From contig DDIM01000001.1 of the NCBI GenBank assembly GCA_002338525.1, positions 240,322 through 304,321 of the forward strand: a stretch of DNA of 64,000 bases, in the 5' to 3' direction. Source of the DNA: Micavibrio sp. UBA1850 (GTDB lineage Bacteria > Pseudomonadota > Alphaproteobacteria > Micavibrionales > Micavibrionaceae). Under the pieces are notes generated by a model that made no database searches, had not been told where the DNA came from, and saw nothing but the letters and a program-made list of their open reading frames with translations. The number at the start of each line of letters is the position of its first letter. The first letter of the stretch is position 1. A program made the position numbers and the translations under genes. This document shows, in pieces, positions 29,442-39,544 of this stretch.

Positions 29442-30559
29442 GAGTCCTTGTGTATAGAACAAGACATCATCAGGCCAAAGCCTATGAGCGCCGACATCAT
29501 CGCCGTTCCTCCATATGACACAAGCGGTAAAGGCACACCCACAACAGGAATAAGCCCCATCACCATCGCGATATTAATGAAAACGTATAGCGAATAGTTC
29601 GTCGTTAGACCAAACGCAAGCAATCGTCCAAAACCATGGCGGCAACGAAACGCAATCCATATACCATATAAAATAATGATGGCATTCAGCGCCATGAGGC
29701 ATAATCCGCCCCATAAGCCCCACTCTTCAACCCAGAGGGTAAAAATAAAGTCAGTTTGCTTTTCAGGTAAAAAATTCAAATGGCTTTGCGAACCGTTCAT
29801 AAACCCTTTTCCAGATATTCCCCCTGAACCAATTGCAATTTTCGACTGTGTTATGTGATACCCTGCGCCAAAAGGATCGCGCTCGGGGTTTAAAAAGGTA
29901 AGCACACGCCCCTTCTGATAATCATGCAAAAACATCCACGCCACAGGAATCATGGCAAGCACACCTGCGCCCCCTACCACAAAAATCCAAATTGACGCCC
30001 CAGCAATAAAAAACATCACAATCGCACACATGACAATCATAAGCGATGTCCCCAAATCCGGTTGGGTCATCACAAGCGCCACAGGAAGCAGAACAAGTAT
30101 GGCTGGGGGAACTAAAAACGAAAGCCGTGACATTTCCTGAGATGTTGCCACGTGAAAGTACTTAGCAAGCACCATAATCACTGCAATTTTCATCAATTCT
30201 GACGGTTGGATTTGTATCACACCTAGATTGATCCATCTTTGCGCCCCCATACCGACATGCCCCATCATCTCAACCACAAACAGCATAAGAAGACCAATGA
30301 AGTAACACGGCAATGCCAAACGGTACCACCACCGGATATCAATCAATGCAATGACCAGCGCGCCCCCTAGCAAAACAAAAAAACGTACCATTTGTCGTGA
30401 AGCCCATGGAGACAGAGATCCATTAGCCGCTGAATATAGCGATAAAAACCCCACAGATGCCAAAATCGTCAATAGGATAACTAAAAACCAATTCATGTGA
30501 AGCAACTTAAACATGATACTTTGATCATCTTGAATCACTGATTTATTTCCTAAAATCAT
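29423..30559 (-). CDS. rodA: Peptidoglycan glycosyltransferase RodA (SEDS family)
   Basis: Polytopic SEDS-family glycan polymerase that works with PBP2 in side-wall elongation. The 378-residue protein has about ten membrane segments and the family motifs GAQRWINLG, QPSELMKIA, QPDLGTSL, and in the C-terminal part the loop ending FINIAMVMGLIPVVGVPLPLVSYGG (quoted in pieces: VMGLIPVVGVPLP, SYGG). The catalytic Asp is expected in the WVEEWG-adjacent large loop region. Its ATG overlaps the mrdA stop by four bases, the usual coupling. Confidence 0.96.
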   Translation of the reverse strand: MILGNKSVIQDDQSIMFKLLHMNWFLVILLTILASVGFLSLYSAANGSLSPWASRQMVRFFVLLGGALVIALIDIRWWYRLALPCYFIGLLMLFVVEMMGHVGMGAQRWINLGVIQIQPSELMKIAVIMVLAKYFHVATSQEMSRLSFLVPPAILVLLPVALVMTQPDLGTSLMIVMCAIVMFFIAGASIWIFVVGGAGVLAMIPVAWMFLHDYQKGRVLTFLNPERDPFGAGYHITQSKIAIGSGGISGKGFMNGSQSHLNFLPEKQTDFIFTLWVEEWGLWGGLCLMALNAIIILYGIWIAFRCRHGFGRLLAFGLTTNYSLYVFINIAMVMGLIPVVGVPLPLVSYGGTAMMSALIGFGLMMSCSIHKDSKLPRM

Positions 30560-32505
30560 GAACGATCCCTTTCGTGACTTCGGGGCAGGCCACCATTTGG
30601 TTTAAATGCATTTGACGCAGGATCGCGTTTTTGCGCCTCCCACAAAATATCTCTGGCCACAGGCGCCGCAGCACTTGACCCACTGCCTCCATGTTCGACA
30701 ACCACTGAACATGCATAGCGCGGATTATCAAGTGGCGCATAACCAACAAAAAGAGCATGGTGTCTGTGTTGCCAATCAATATCTTCCTGCTTTACTTCAT
30801 CATCACGTTCTTGCTTGGAAATACGTCGCACCTGTGCCGTTCCCGTCTTTCCGCCCATTTGCATGCCCTCTTCTGGAATACGCGATCCGCGTGCAGTTCC
30901 TTGATCGCCAACAATGACGCGGTCCATTCCCCGCTTAATCAGTTTAAGATGATAATCATCAAGCCCTATTGATGGCCATTTTTCGTTATATTGAGGCAAA
31001 TTATCAACATAGCCCGTAACCCACGGCTTAACAGCACGCCCCCCATTTACAAGACGCGCCACCATAGTGACCAATTGTAGCGGTGTCGCTTGTACTGCGC
31101 CTTGTCCAATTGAGGCAACAACAGTCTCACCCGGTTGCCACTTTTCACCTAATCGCGCGCGCTTCCACTTCTCCGTGGGCATCAGCCCTGAACGCTCGCC
31201 TTGAATATCAAAACCAAGCTTGTCTCCCAAGCCTAATTGCTTTGCCGTCTCAGCAATTTTGTCGATCCCCATCTCCAAGGCCGTTTTGTAAAAGTACACG
31301 TCACACGACTCTGCAAGTGCATTTGTTAAATTCATCGTGCCGTGCCCCCATCGCTTCCAGCAATGGAACCGATCACGCCCCAGCGTAAAGTGCCCCGGGC
31401 ATTTAACAAGCGTTCCGGTCGTAATGGCGCCGCTTTGCAAACCTGCCAACGCCGTTACCATTTTGAAAGTCGAGCCCGGCGGATATTGACCATCTATAGG
31501 CTTGTTGTTCAAGGGATGTGCAATGTTACCCAACAGCTCGTTCCATGCTTGGTGACTAATACCATTTACAAAACTATTTGGATCAAACGAAGGATGTGAT
31601 GCCATCGCATATACCGCACCCGTATGAACGTCCATGACAATGGCCGATGCACTGCGGTGTTTTGCCAATCGCTCTTGTACGAATGATTGTAACTCCGCAT
31701 CAATAGAAAGCGTGAGGTCAGACCCTGATTTTGCCTTATTAACGGTAAGATCACGAACCTCGCGCCCTGTCGCATTCACTTCGACCTCACGTTGCCCGGG
31801 GCCTCCTTGCAAAGTTTCATCATAGGCTTTTTCGAACCCTGTCTTTCCAACTTTAAATCCTGGCAATAACTCAACGGGATTGCCGGTTAAATCTTTTTGA
31901 CTTGGTGTGCCAACATACCCAACCATATGGGCCGTCGCATCCAAGAACGGATAGTAGCGCACATTTGCAACGTCAACATAAATACCCGCCAAATGAGGAC
32001 GATTAACTTCGATTTTTGACACCTCTTCCCATGACAAGTTACGTCGAATTTCTATGGGCACAAAACGCGCCGTTTTTTTGGCTTGCGTTATGACTTTTTT
32101 GATATCACTGTCTTTAACATCAATCAGGCTTTGTAAATGCGTCAACGCCATTTGCATGTCATCGACCTTTTCTGGGATTATCACAGCACGATAATCACGA
32201 ATATTGATCGCCAGCGGCACACCATATCGATCAACAATCTGCCCACGGTCTGGGGCAATCATTAAAACGTTCACACGGTTATTTTCAGACAGATTTAGAT
32301 ATTTCTCCCCCTGCGCTACCTGCAACCAAGCAAGCCGCGCGCCTAGGATAGAAAATATAGCCCCCTGTCCCAACCCGACAACAAATGCACGGCGGCTAAA
32401 CATTTGTAGACGAAAATTTTCTTGATTGGCTGTGGATTTACGAGACTTTTCAAGCCCTTTTCGTTTCCACAAGCGTTTGCGTTTTGACTTTCCTATTTCT
32501 ATCAT
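30556..32505 (-). CDS. mrdA: Penicillin-binding protein 2 (elongasome transpeptidase)
   Basis: Class B PBP that cross-links peptidoglycan during rod elongation with RodA. The 649-residue protein has a basic cytoplasmic N-terminus, one membrane anchor (about residues 40-62), a dimerisation domain, and the transpeptidase domain with SxxK (PGSTFKM, nucleophile Ser), SxN-like SCD, and KTGT (GKTGTAQ). In the series mreB-mreC-mreD-mrdA-rodA it overlaps mreD by one base and rodA by four, indicating tight translational coupling. Confidence 0.97.
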   Translation of the reverse strand: MIEIGKSKRKRLWKRKGLEKSRKSTANQENFRLQMFSRRAFVVGLGQGAIFSILGARLAWLQVAQGEKYLNLSENNRVNVLMIAPDRGQIVDRYGVPLAINIRDYRAVIIPEKVDDMQMALTHLQSLIDVKDSDIKKVITQAKKTARFVPIEIRRNLSWEEVSKIEVNRPHLAGIYVDVANVRYYPFLDATAHMVGYVGTPSQKDLTGNPVELLPGFKVGKTGFEKAYDETLQGGPGQREVEVNATGREVRDLTVNKAKSGSDLTLSIDAELQSFVQERLAKHRSASAIVMDVHTGAVYAMASHPSFDPNSFVNGISHQAWNELLGNIAHPLNNKPIDGQYPPGSTFKMVTALAGLQSGAITTGTLVKCPGHFTLGRDRFHCWKRWGHGTMNLTNALAESCDVYFYKTALEMGIDKIAETAKQLGLGDKLGFDIQGERSGLMPTEKWKRARLGEKWQPGETVVASIGQGAVQATPLQLVTMVARLVNGGRAVKPWVTGYVDNLPQYNEKWPSIGLDDYHLKLIKRGMDRVIVGDQGTARGSRIPEEGMQMGGKTGTAQVRRISKQERDDEVKQEDIDWQHRHHALFVGYAPLDNPRYACSVVVEHGGSGSSAAAPVARDILWEAQKRDPASNAFKPNGGLPRSHERDRS

Positions 32506-33038
32506 TACGCAATCCCCTCCGTCACATCAGATAGGAGCCGCCTCACAAGAATTAAGCCTCCCCATAAAACGGGGAATAATATTGTTCCATATACAAACTG
32601 GTATATGACGGGTGTCACCTCAAATACGAACCGTGAATACAAACCAAACCCAAGCCACGTTAGAAACAAAGATATCGCCCAGTACGCACTAAAAAAGCCC
32701 CAGATCACATAAAATGGTTGCGCTAATACAAACCGTGACTGCCAGCGCCCTATAAAAGCGGTGAAGAAATAAATGCCTGAAAACAAGCCCAATGGCGCAT
32801 ATGAAAAAACATCCGTCATCAGACCCAAAATAAACGCAAGGCTGTATGGTGTCACCAACGGGAACCGCACGGCGCATATAAACAATATTAGCGGCACAAA
32901 GCTAAAATGATGGGGGCTCCACAAAATAGGCACGTTCATCACATCAATAACAAAAGCAATGAAAAGCACGACATAAAGGAATGTCGAAATTTTCCATCCA
33001 TGGTAACGGTTATCAATGAGTGTATCTGTGTTAAACAT
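32505..33038 (-). CDS. mreD: Rod shape-determining protein MreD
   Basis: Small integral membrane component of the elongasome (177 residues, about five hydrophobic segments). MreD sequences are poorly conserved, and the call rests on size, hydrophobicity pattern (including LGLMTDVFSYAPLGLFSG, a typical region) and position between mreC and mrdA. It starts 5 bases after the mreC stop. Confidence 0.92.
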   Translation of the reverse strand: MFNTDTLIDNRYHGWKISTFLYVVLFIAFVIDVMNVPILWSPHHFSFVPLILFICAVRFPLVTPYSLAFILGLMTDVFSYAPLGLFSGIYFFTAFIGRWQSRFVLAQPFYVIWGFFSAYWAISLFLTWLGFGLYSRFVFEVTPVIYQFVYGTILFPVLWGGLILVRRLLSDVTEGIA

Positions 33039-33043
33039 TCGTT

Positions 33044-33889
33044 TTATTCAACCGTTTTCAAAATACGAACAAAATGTGATGTGCTGGGTTTTGCTGCTAA
33101 AGACACAAAAATACCATCACCATCAATCGAGTAAATTCCCCCAATAGGAAGCCCCATAGGAAACACCCCGCCATCGCCTGAGGTGACAATTTTCATGTTT
33201 TTTTCAAGCGTGACCGTCTCTGGTATATACTCTAGCTGAGGCATATCATAATTTCGCCCAACCATGACGGAGCGCTGACTTGTGCCCTCAACCATAACAG
33301 GCACGCGAGAGTTAATATCACTTAAAAGCAAAACCCTCGATATAGCATCTTGCACATCAACAATTCTGCCAATTAGTCCGCTTTGCGAAATCACAGCCTG
33401 GCCCACTTCAACATCATCATCACGCCCTGCATCCAACAAAACGCTTTGCACATATGGGCTGGAAGGGTCAACCAATATGCGCGCCGTGATAAATGTGTGA
33501 TCTGATAGTGAACGAACATTTAGAAGCGATTTTAAAGACTGGTTTTCCGCCATCAAAAGTTGTGACGTTTGATACCACGCCATCAAACGGTCATTTTCTT
33601 CTTTCAAGAGCTTATAATCAGCTTGCAGCTTTTGATAACTTGTAACGTTCCCCGCAATAGATCCAACAACGACAAAAGGTTTCGACACTGTCTTTAATAC
33701 AGGAGAAAACATAGACCACATCGTAATGCGCGTCTGATTGGCTGTTTGAAGATGCAATAAAGATAGAAACAACAATAGGATAGATATGCCACCATATAGC
33801 AAAATCGGGCGTTCAAAAATAATTTGTAACGACCCTAAAAAAGACGAGTTTCGACGTCCCCGTAATTTAGATTTTTTTGACCTTGGCAT
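33044..33889 (-). CDS. mreC: Rod shape-determining protein MreC
   Basis: Bitopic periplasmic scaffold that activates PBP2-RodA. From the ATG at 33889 the protein has 281 residues: a very basic cytoplasmic tail, one membrane span (about 24-45), a coiled-coil stretch (YQKLQADYKLLKEENDRLMAW region) and two beta-barrel domains with LLDAGRDDDVEVGQAVISQ-like sequence (as DAGRDDDVEVGQ) and GLIGRIVDV. A longer form from a TTG at 33925 is possible. It is 47 bases plus leader downstream of mreB. Confidence 0.95.
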   Translation of the reverse strand: MPRSKKSKLRGRRNSSFLGSLQIIFERPILLYGGISILLLFLSLLHLQTANQTRITMWSMFSPVLKTVSKPFVVVGSIAGNVTSYQKLQADYKLLKEENDRLMAWYQTSQLLMAENQSLKSLLNVRSLSDHTFITARILVDPSSPYVQSVLLDAGRDDDVEVGQAVISQSGLIGRIVDVQDAISRVLLLSDINSRVPVMVEGTSQRSVMVGRNYDMPQLEYIPETVTLEKNMKIVTSGDGGVFPMGLPIGGIYSIDGDGIFVSLAAKPSTSHFVRILKTVE

Positions 33890-33972
33890 GAATATGACTT
33901 TATAGCCTCGCGCCAATAACTTCAAATATGTTTTGAAAGTTTTCCTAGTTTAGGAGTCTATTATAAAAATGC

Positions 33973-35034
<1,062 letters not shown>

Positions 35035-35117
35035 TTAAAATCAATAAGTGAAAGCACCCTACACGTTGGCGCCAATAAGTTTTAGAGCAAATGCACCTCT
35101 TTGCACATATTATTCAC

Positions 35118-35144
35118 AAAAAAAACCTTTCAAAAATTGAAAGG
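35118..35144 (-). terminator. Intrinsic terminator of the L36 gene
   Basis: On the minus strand CCTTTCAA and TTGAAAGG form a perfect 8-bp stem around a three-base loop, followed by eight T (rc of 35118-35125). A second short hairpin, GAGGC/GCCTC at 35155-35169, lies just upstream of it. It separates the L36 transcript from mreB. Confidence 0.85.
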
Positions 35145-35196
35145 CTTCTTTTAGGAGGCATTACGCCTCAAATAAATACAGCTTATCCGCCAGAAA

Positions 35197-35322
35197 TTAT
35201 CCTTGGCGAGCTTTAAAGCGCTTGTTGATTTTGTTAATCACATATACGCGTCCACGACGACGAATAACACGACAGTTACGGTCACGTGATTTCAATGTTT
35301 TTAATGAGTTTGCTACTTTCAT
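35197..35322 (-). CDS. rpmJ: Ribosomal protein L36, cysteine-poor (zinc-independent) type
   Basis: A 41-residue protein: [17 protein letters not shown] then a run rich in Arg, ending [16 protein letters not shown]. It matches the YkgO-type L36 used by many alphaproteobacteria, which lacks the CxxC-x12-C-x4-H zinc ribbon of the classical form; only one Cys remains. In organisms with both forms this one is induced under zinc shortage; no zinc-regulator site is evident here, so it may be the only L36. It is a single-gene unit with its own promoter and terminator. Confidence 0.95.
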   Translation of the reverse strand: MKVANSLKTLKSRDRNCRVIRRRGRVYVINKINKRFKARQG

Positions 35323-35400
35323 GAGTCTATCTCTCTTTCAAACTTTTATTCCAAATGGCCTTTTATATATAAAAAGCAAGTATTCTATAATCAGAGCTAG

Positions 35401-35430
35401 GGTATAATGGGTCATAGCCCCTCTTGTCAA
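35401..35430 (-). promoter_or_regulatory. Probable promoter of the L36 gene
   Basis: On the minus strand a perfect TTGACA (35425-35430) is followed after 18 bases by TATACC (35401-35406), four of six matches. It leaves a leader of about 70 bases before the L36 ATG. A TATAAT on the opposite strand overlaps the same site but lacks a good -35. Confidence 0.55.
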
Positions 35431-35543
35431 GACATAAAAACCATTTTTCTCTTTTCCCACAATTAAAGAAAGTGATAAGATGGTATCTATACCTTATACA
35501 TTCGGTAAAATATTCATTCTTAACAAGAAAAACCTAACAAAAC

Positions 35544-36341
35544 ATGTCAGACAACATTACCGCTGCAGACTTTAAACAAGCCCTCGAGCAAAAGCAACTC
35601 TCGTTAAATTTCCAACCTATCATAAATATGAAGGATCGGGTTATTTCAGGGTTTGAAGCACTGATGCGTTGGACGCACCCTGAACATGGATTTATATCAC
35701 CGGGCGTTTTCATTCCCATCGCAGAGGAAAGTGGCCTGATCATCGAGGCCAGCGAATGGTGTTTGGCCGAGGCATGCATAACATTGCGACGCATTGAAAG
35801 CCGTATCGGTAAAGACCGCTCGCTCACCATGAGCGTTAACTTCACAAGCCGCGACTTTGCCGAAGAAGAGTTTTTAGGCATGCTTTATAATATTATAAGC
35901 AAAACAGACATTGACCCTTCACAAATTCAACTTGAGGTTACAGAGCAGCTCCTTCAAGAACAACCCACAAAAGCAAAACAAACATTGGAACTGTGCCGTA
36001 GTGCCGGCTTGAAAATTGCGCTTGATAACTTTGCAAACACAGGAAGCCTGCAACACCTTTCAAGCTTTCCTATCGACTGCCTCAAGATTGACCGCAAACA
36101 CACAAGTAAAATGATGGAAGAACAAGAAAGTCGTAATTTTATCGACAATGTCATAAAATTTGGAAACGAAAATAACATCTCTGTTGTGGCAGAGGGGGTC
36201 GAGACAGCAGAAGAGGTCGATCACCTCCTCGATCATGGTGCATCATATGGCCAAGGGTACTTCTTCTTAAAACCGATGACAGAACGTGGCCTAAACGAAG
36301 CCATTAATGATTGGAAAATGCCCGGCACTCAGCCCGAGTGA
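35544..36341 (+). CDS. EAL-domain protein with altered DDFG loop
   Basis: A stand-alone EAL domain (265 residues) without sensory region. Conserved c-di-GMP phosphodiesterase residues kept are Glu38 (EAL 38-40), Asn99 (SVN), Glu131 and Glu134 (EVTE), Asp161, Lys181 and Asp183 (KIDR), Glu217 and Glu220 (EGVE) and Gln237. The normally strict DDFGTGYSSL loop reads DNFANTGSLQHL: the second metal-binding Asp is Asn162 and the Gly-rich turn is altered. The protein may be weakly active, inactive, or a c-di-GMP binder; experiment would be needed to say. It lies between the L36 gene and the transhydrogenase operon and appears to be a unit of its own. Confidence 0.9.
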   Translation: MSDNITAADFKQALEQKQLSLNFQPIINMKDRVISGFEALMRWTHPEHGFISPGVFIPIAEESGLIIEASEWCLAEACITLRRIESRIGKDRSLTMSVNFTSRDFAEEEFLGMLYNIISKTDIDPSQIQLEVTEQLLQEQPTKAKQTLELCRSAGLKIALDNFANTGSLQHLSSFPIDCLKIDRKHTSKMMEEQESRNFIDNVIKFGNENNISVVAEGVETAEEVDHLLDHGASYGQGYFFLKPMTERGLNEAINDWKMPGTQPE

Positions 36342-36464
36342 CACCGCCTTCGATCAACTCACAACATATAGTCATCAATTTTTGATCTTTACTTTTCAAA
36401 TTTCGAAATATCTGCATATTGGTTTTAATCAAAAAAATTATATGAATTAGATTTCGAGGATTTC

Positions 36465-37772
36465 ATGTCTTTAACCATTGGAATATTAAAAGAAACTGCC
36501 GAGAGCGAAAAACGCGTCGCGGCATCTCCTGACACAGTCAAAAAATACATAGCACTTGGTGCTGATGTGATTATTGAAAAAAATGCAGGGGTCACGGCTG
36601 ATATACTTGATAAAGACTATACCGATGCCGGCGCAAAGCTTGCTAGCGCAACAGACATCGCCAAAAAATCAGATATACTTCTTTGCGTTCAAACACCAAA
36701 AGACAGTGTTATCTCCGCTCTGAAAAATAAAGCGCTTCTCATTGGGGGTCTTGCACCACATGATAACAAGGCGGCAATTGCGAAATGGGCAAAGGCTGAT
36801 ATTACAGCCTGCGCAATGGAGCTTATGCCCCGCATCACACGTGCACAATCAATGGACATACTGTCCTCTCAGTCAAATTTGGCTGGCTACAAGTCGGTTT
36901 TAGACGCCTCAAATCATTTTGCGCGCGCCTTCCCTATGATGATGACCGCAGCAGGTACAGTTGCTCCTGCAAAAGTGTTCGTTATGGGGGCTGGTGTTGC
37001 CGGCCTGCAAGCCATCGCCACAGCAAAACGTCTTGGCGCCATCGTATCAGCGACTGATGTTCGCCCTGCATCAAAAGAGCAAGTCGAGTCACTTGGCGGT
37101 ACATTTGTAGCCGTCGAAGATGAGGAGTTTAAACAAGCTGAAACAGATGGTGGCTACGCAAAGGCTATGTCTGCTGACTACCAAAAAAAGCAAGAAACCC
37201 TTGTTGCACAACATATTGCAAAACAAGACATCGTCATCACAACAGCCCTCATCCCGGGGCGTGACGCACCAACGCTCATCACTGAGGCTATGGTAAAAAC
37301 AATGAAAGCAGGATCAGTGATCGTTGACCTTGCCGTAGAACGTGGCGGAAACTGCACACTATCAGAGGCAGGAAAAGTGGTTGAAAAACATGGCGTAACG
37401 ATTGTGGGTCACAAAAATGTCCCAAGCCGTATCGCCGCAGACGCATCACTGCTATTTGCTAAAAACTTGCTTACATTTGTAACAACACTTGTTAACAAAG
37501 ACACAAACACCATAGACATTAACTGGGATGATGAAATCATCCAAGGCGTTGCCCTTACAAAAGATGGTGAGATCATTCACCCACAATTTAAAGGTGATGC
37601 CCCAACGAAAGTGGCAACAAAAACAGCAGTAAAAGCAGCAAAAAAAACAGCTGCCAAGAAAACGCCAGCGAAAAAAGCACCCGCTAAAAAGCCAGCAACA
37701 AAAACTGCAACAAAAACTGCAACCAAGACATCTACCAAGACAACAACTACAGCGAAGAAAGCAAAATCATGA
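36465..37772 (+). CDS. pntAA: NAD(P) transhydrogenase subunit alpha, part 1, with Lys/Ala/Thr-rich tail
   Basis: NAD(H)-binding domain I of the proton-translocating transhydrogenase, which makes NADPH from NADH at the membrane. Residues 1-375 match the family, with the N-terminal GILKET, the [13 protein letters not shown] region and the Rossmann motif GAGVAGLQA at 176-184. Residues 381-435 are an extra tail of Lys, Ala, Thr and Pro only, resembling histone-H1-like tails, with an imperfect 12-base repeat in the DNA. The split into three genes is typical of alphaproteobacteria. Its stop overlaps the pntAB start by four bases. Confidence 0.95.
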   Translation: MSLTIGILKETAESEKRVAASPDTVKKYIALGADVIIEKNAGVTADILDKDYTDAGAKLASATDIAKKSDILLCVQTPKDSVISALKNKALLIGGLAPHDNKAAIAKWAKADITACAMELMPRITRAQSMDILSSQSNLAGYKSVLDASNHFARAFPMMMTAAGTVAPAKVFVMGAGVAGLQAIATAKRLGAIVSATDVRPASKEQVESLGGTFVAVEDEEFKQAETDGGYAKAMSADYQKKQETLVAQHIAKQDIVITTALIPGRDAPTLITEAMVKTMKAGSVIVDLAVERGGNCTLSEAGKVVEKHGVTIVGHKNVPSRIAADASLLFAKNLLTFVTTLVNKDTNTIDINWDDEIIQGVALTKDGEIIHPQFKGDAPTKVATKTAVKAAKKTAAKKTPAKKAPAKKPATKTATKTATKTSTKTTTTAKKAKS

Positions 37773-38152
37773 CCGATAATGCGCCCCTCTCAGAACAATT
37801 AAAATCTTTGGCTGACCGCGCCGCAGATTTAGAAACAATTTCACAACTCTCAAGCACAGGTGACCCACATGGATTTTTCATTATGGGCCTCACCGTCTTC
37901 GTCCTTGCGTGTTTTGTTGGATACTATGTCGTGTGGCGTGTAACGCCTGCCCTTCATTCTCCATTAATGGGCGTCACAAACGCAATTTCGTCCGTCATTA
38001 TTGTTGGTGCTGTTATTGCCGCAGGCCCTTTAGAGGGCGACATAACATCAAAACTATTTGGTTTTGTTGCTATTGTTTTGGCCTCAATCAACATATTTGG
38101 TGGCTTCATCATTACAAAACGCATGCTCCACATGTTTAAGAAAAAAGGATAA
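37769..38152 (+). CDS. pntAB: NAD(P) transhydrogenase subunit alpha, part 2
   Basis: Membrane part of the alpha subunit. The 127-residue protein has three to four transmembrane segments (about 32-55, 68-86 and 90-115) with [15 protein letters not shown], the conserved loop that contributes to the proton path. It is the middle gene of pntAA-pntAB-pntB, overlapping pntAA by four bases (ATGA) and six bases ahead of pntB. Confidence 0.95.
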   Translation: MTDNAPLSEQLKSLADRAADLETISQLSSTGDPHGFFIMGLTVFVLACFVGYYVVWRVTPALHSPLMGVTNAISSVIIVGAVIAAGPLEGDITSKLFGFVAIVLASINIFGGFIITKRMLHMFKKKG

Positions 38153-38158
38153 TTACCC

Positions 38159-39544
38159 ATGACATCTTTCACAGGCTTCGCCTACCTCATTGCCTCTATC
38201 TGTTTTATCATGGCTCTGCGTGGATTATCCCACCCGGAAAGCGCTCAAAAGGGCGTTAATTTTGGGATTGCGGGAATGCTATTGGCCGTAATCACCACAT
38301 TGATGATGCCGAATGTTTCGTCATATTTCACAATTTTTTGCGGGATTGCCGCAGGGGGATTGATTGGAGGCATGATTGCCAAACGCATTGAAATGACGGC
38401 ACTACCTGAACTTATGGCCGCCTTCCACTCTCTTGTTGGTTTGGCCGCCGTATTTGTGGCAAGCGCCGCGTTCCTAAATCCAGATGCATATGGTATTGCC
38501 AATGATGGCGTTGTTGGCGCAGGAAGCCTCCTTGAAATGGCTTTAGGTGTGGCCATCGGGGCAATCACCTTCACAGGGTCAATCATTGCATGGGGTAAGC
38601 TTCAAGGGAAAATCTCAGGCAAGCCACTAACATTCAAAGGCCAACATGCACTTAACGCAATCCTTGGTTTGGCGATGCTGGTAATGATCATCTTGTTTTG
38701 TACAACGCAAGCGGCCTTCTTCTTCTGGGCCATCATCATAATTGCGCTCATGCTTGGTGTTTTGTTAATCATGCCCATTGGTGGCGCTGATATGCCCGTG
38801 ATTGTCTCTATGCTTAACTCATACTCTGGATGGGCCGCAGCCGGCATTGGTTTCACACTGCAAAACAATCTTTTGATCGTAACGGGCGCGCTAGTTGGTG
38901 CCTCAGGTGCAATCCTTTCCTACATCATGTGTAAAGGTATGAACCGCTCATTTTTCAATGTCATCTTAGGTGGCTTTGGGGGTGACACAGCCGCAGCCGC
39001 ACAAGATCTAGGCGACAGAAACGCCAAAATCGGCTCTGCAGAAGATGCGGCGTTCATTATGAAGTCAGCCTCAAAGGTTATTATTGTACCAGGATACGGT
39101 ATGGCCGTGGCCCAAGCCCAACATGTATTGCGCGAAATGGGCGACATTCTTAAAAAAGAAGGCGTCGATGTAAAATATGCCATTCACCCTGTGGCAGGTC
39201 GTATGCCGGGTCACATGAATGTGTTGTTGGCTGAGGCAAACGTGCCTTATGACGAAGTGTTCGAACAAGAAGACATTAACCGTGACTTCTCACAAGCAGA
39301 TGTTGCCTATGTCATTGGTGCGAACGATATTACGAATCCAGCGGCTAAAAACGATCCTAGCTCACCAATTTACGGCATGCCGGTGCTTGACGTTGAAAAC
39401 GCAAAAACTGTGCTGTTCGTAAAACGCTCTCTCGGATCAGGCTATGCAGGCATTGATAACCCTCTCTTTTATGAGGACAATACATTGATGCTGCTTGGTG
39501 ATGCGAAGAAGATGACCGAAGACATCCTTAAAGCTCTTGAGTAA
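38159..39544 (+). CDS. pntB: NAD(P) transhydrogenase subunit beta
   Basis: Membrane domain plus NADP(H)-binding domain III. The 461 residues comprise about nine membrane helices (1-260), including the conserved AFHSLVGLAAVFV and MLNSYSGWAAAGIGFTL, and a soluble Rossmann domain with GYGMAVAQAQ and HPVAGRMPGHMNVLLAEA, and DVAYVIGANDI NP-type residues near the end. Length is normal. It ends with TAATG, its stop overlapping the start of the following hydrolase gene by one base, so that gene is probably co-transcribed. Confidence 0.97.
   Translation: MTSFTGFAYLIASICFIMALRGLSHPESAQKGVNFGIAGMLLAVITTLMMPNVSSYFTIFCGIAAGGLIGGMIAKRIEMTALPELMAAFHSLVGLAAVFVASAAFLNPDAYGIANDGVVGAGSLLEMALGVAIGAITFTGSIIAWGKLQGKISGKPLTFKGQHALNAILGLAMLVMIILFCTTQAAFFFWAIIIIALMLGVLLIMPIGGADMPVIVSMLNSYSGWAAAGIGFTLQNNLLIVTGALVGASGAILSYIMCKGMNRSFFNVILGGFGGDTAAAAQDLGDRNAKIGSAEDAAFIMKSASKVIIVPGYGMAVAQAQHVLREMGDILKKEGVDVKYAIHPVAGRMPGHMNVLLAEANVPYDEVFEQEDINRDFSQADVAYVIGANDITNPAAKNDPSSPIYGMPVLDVENAKTVLFVKRSLGSGYAGIDNPLFYEDNTLMLLGDAKKMTEDILKALE

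Noticed and set aside
37620..37765. A CRISPR-like or structured repeat at the end of pntAA
   Set aside because: The repeats are in frame, short and imperfect and encode the Lys/Ala/Thr tail; there are no spacers or palindromic repeats.
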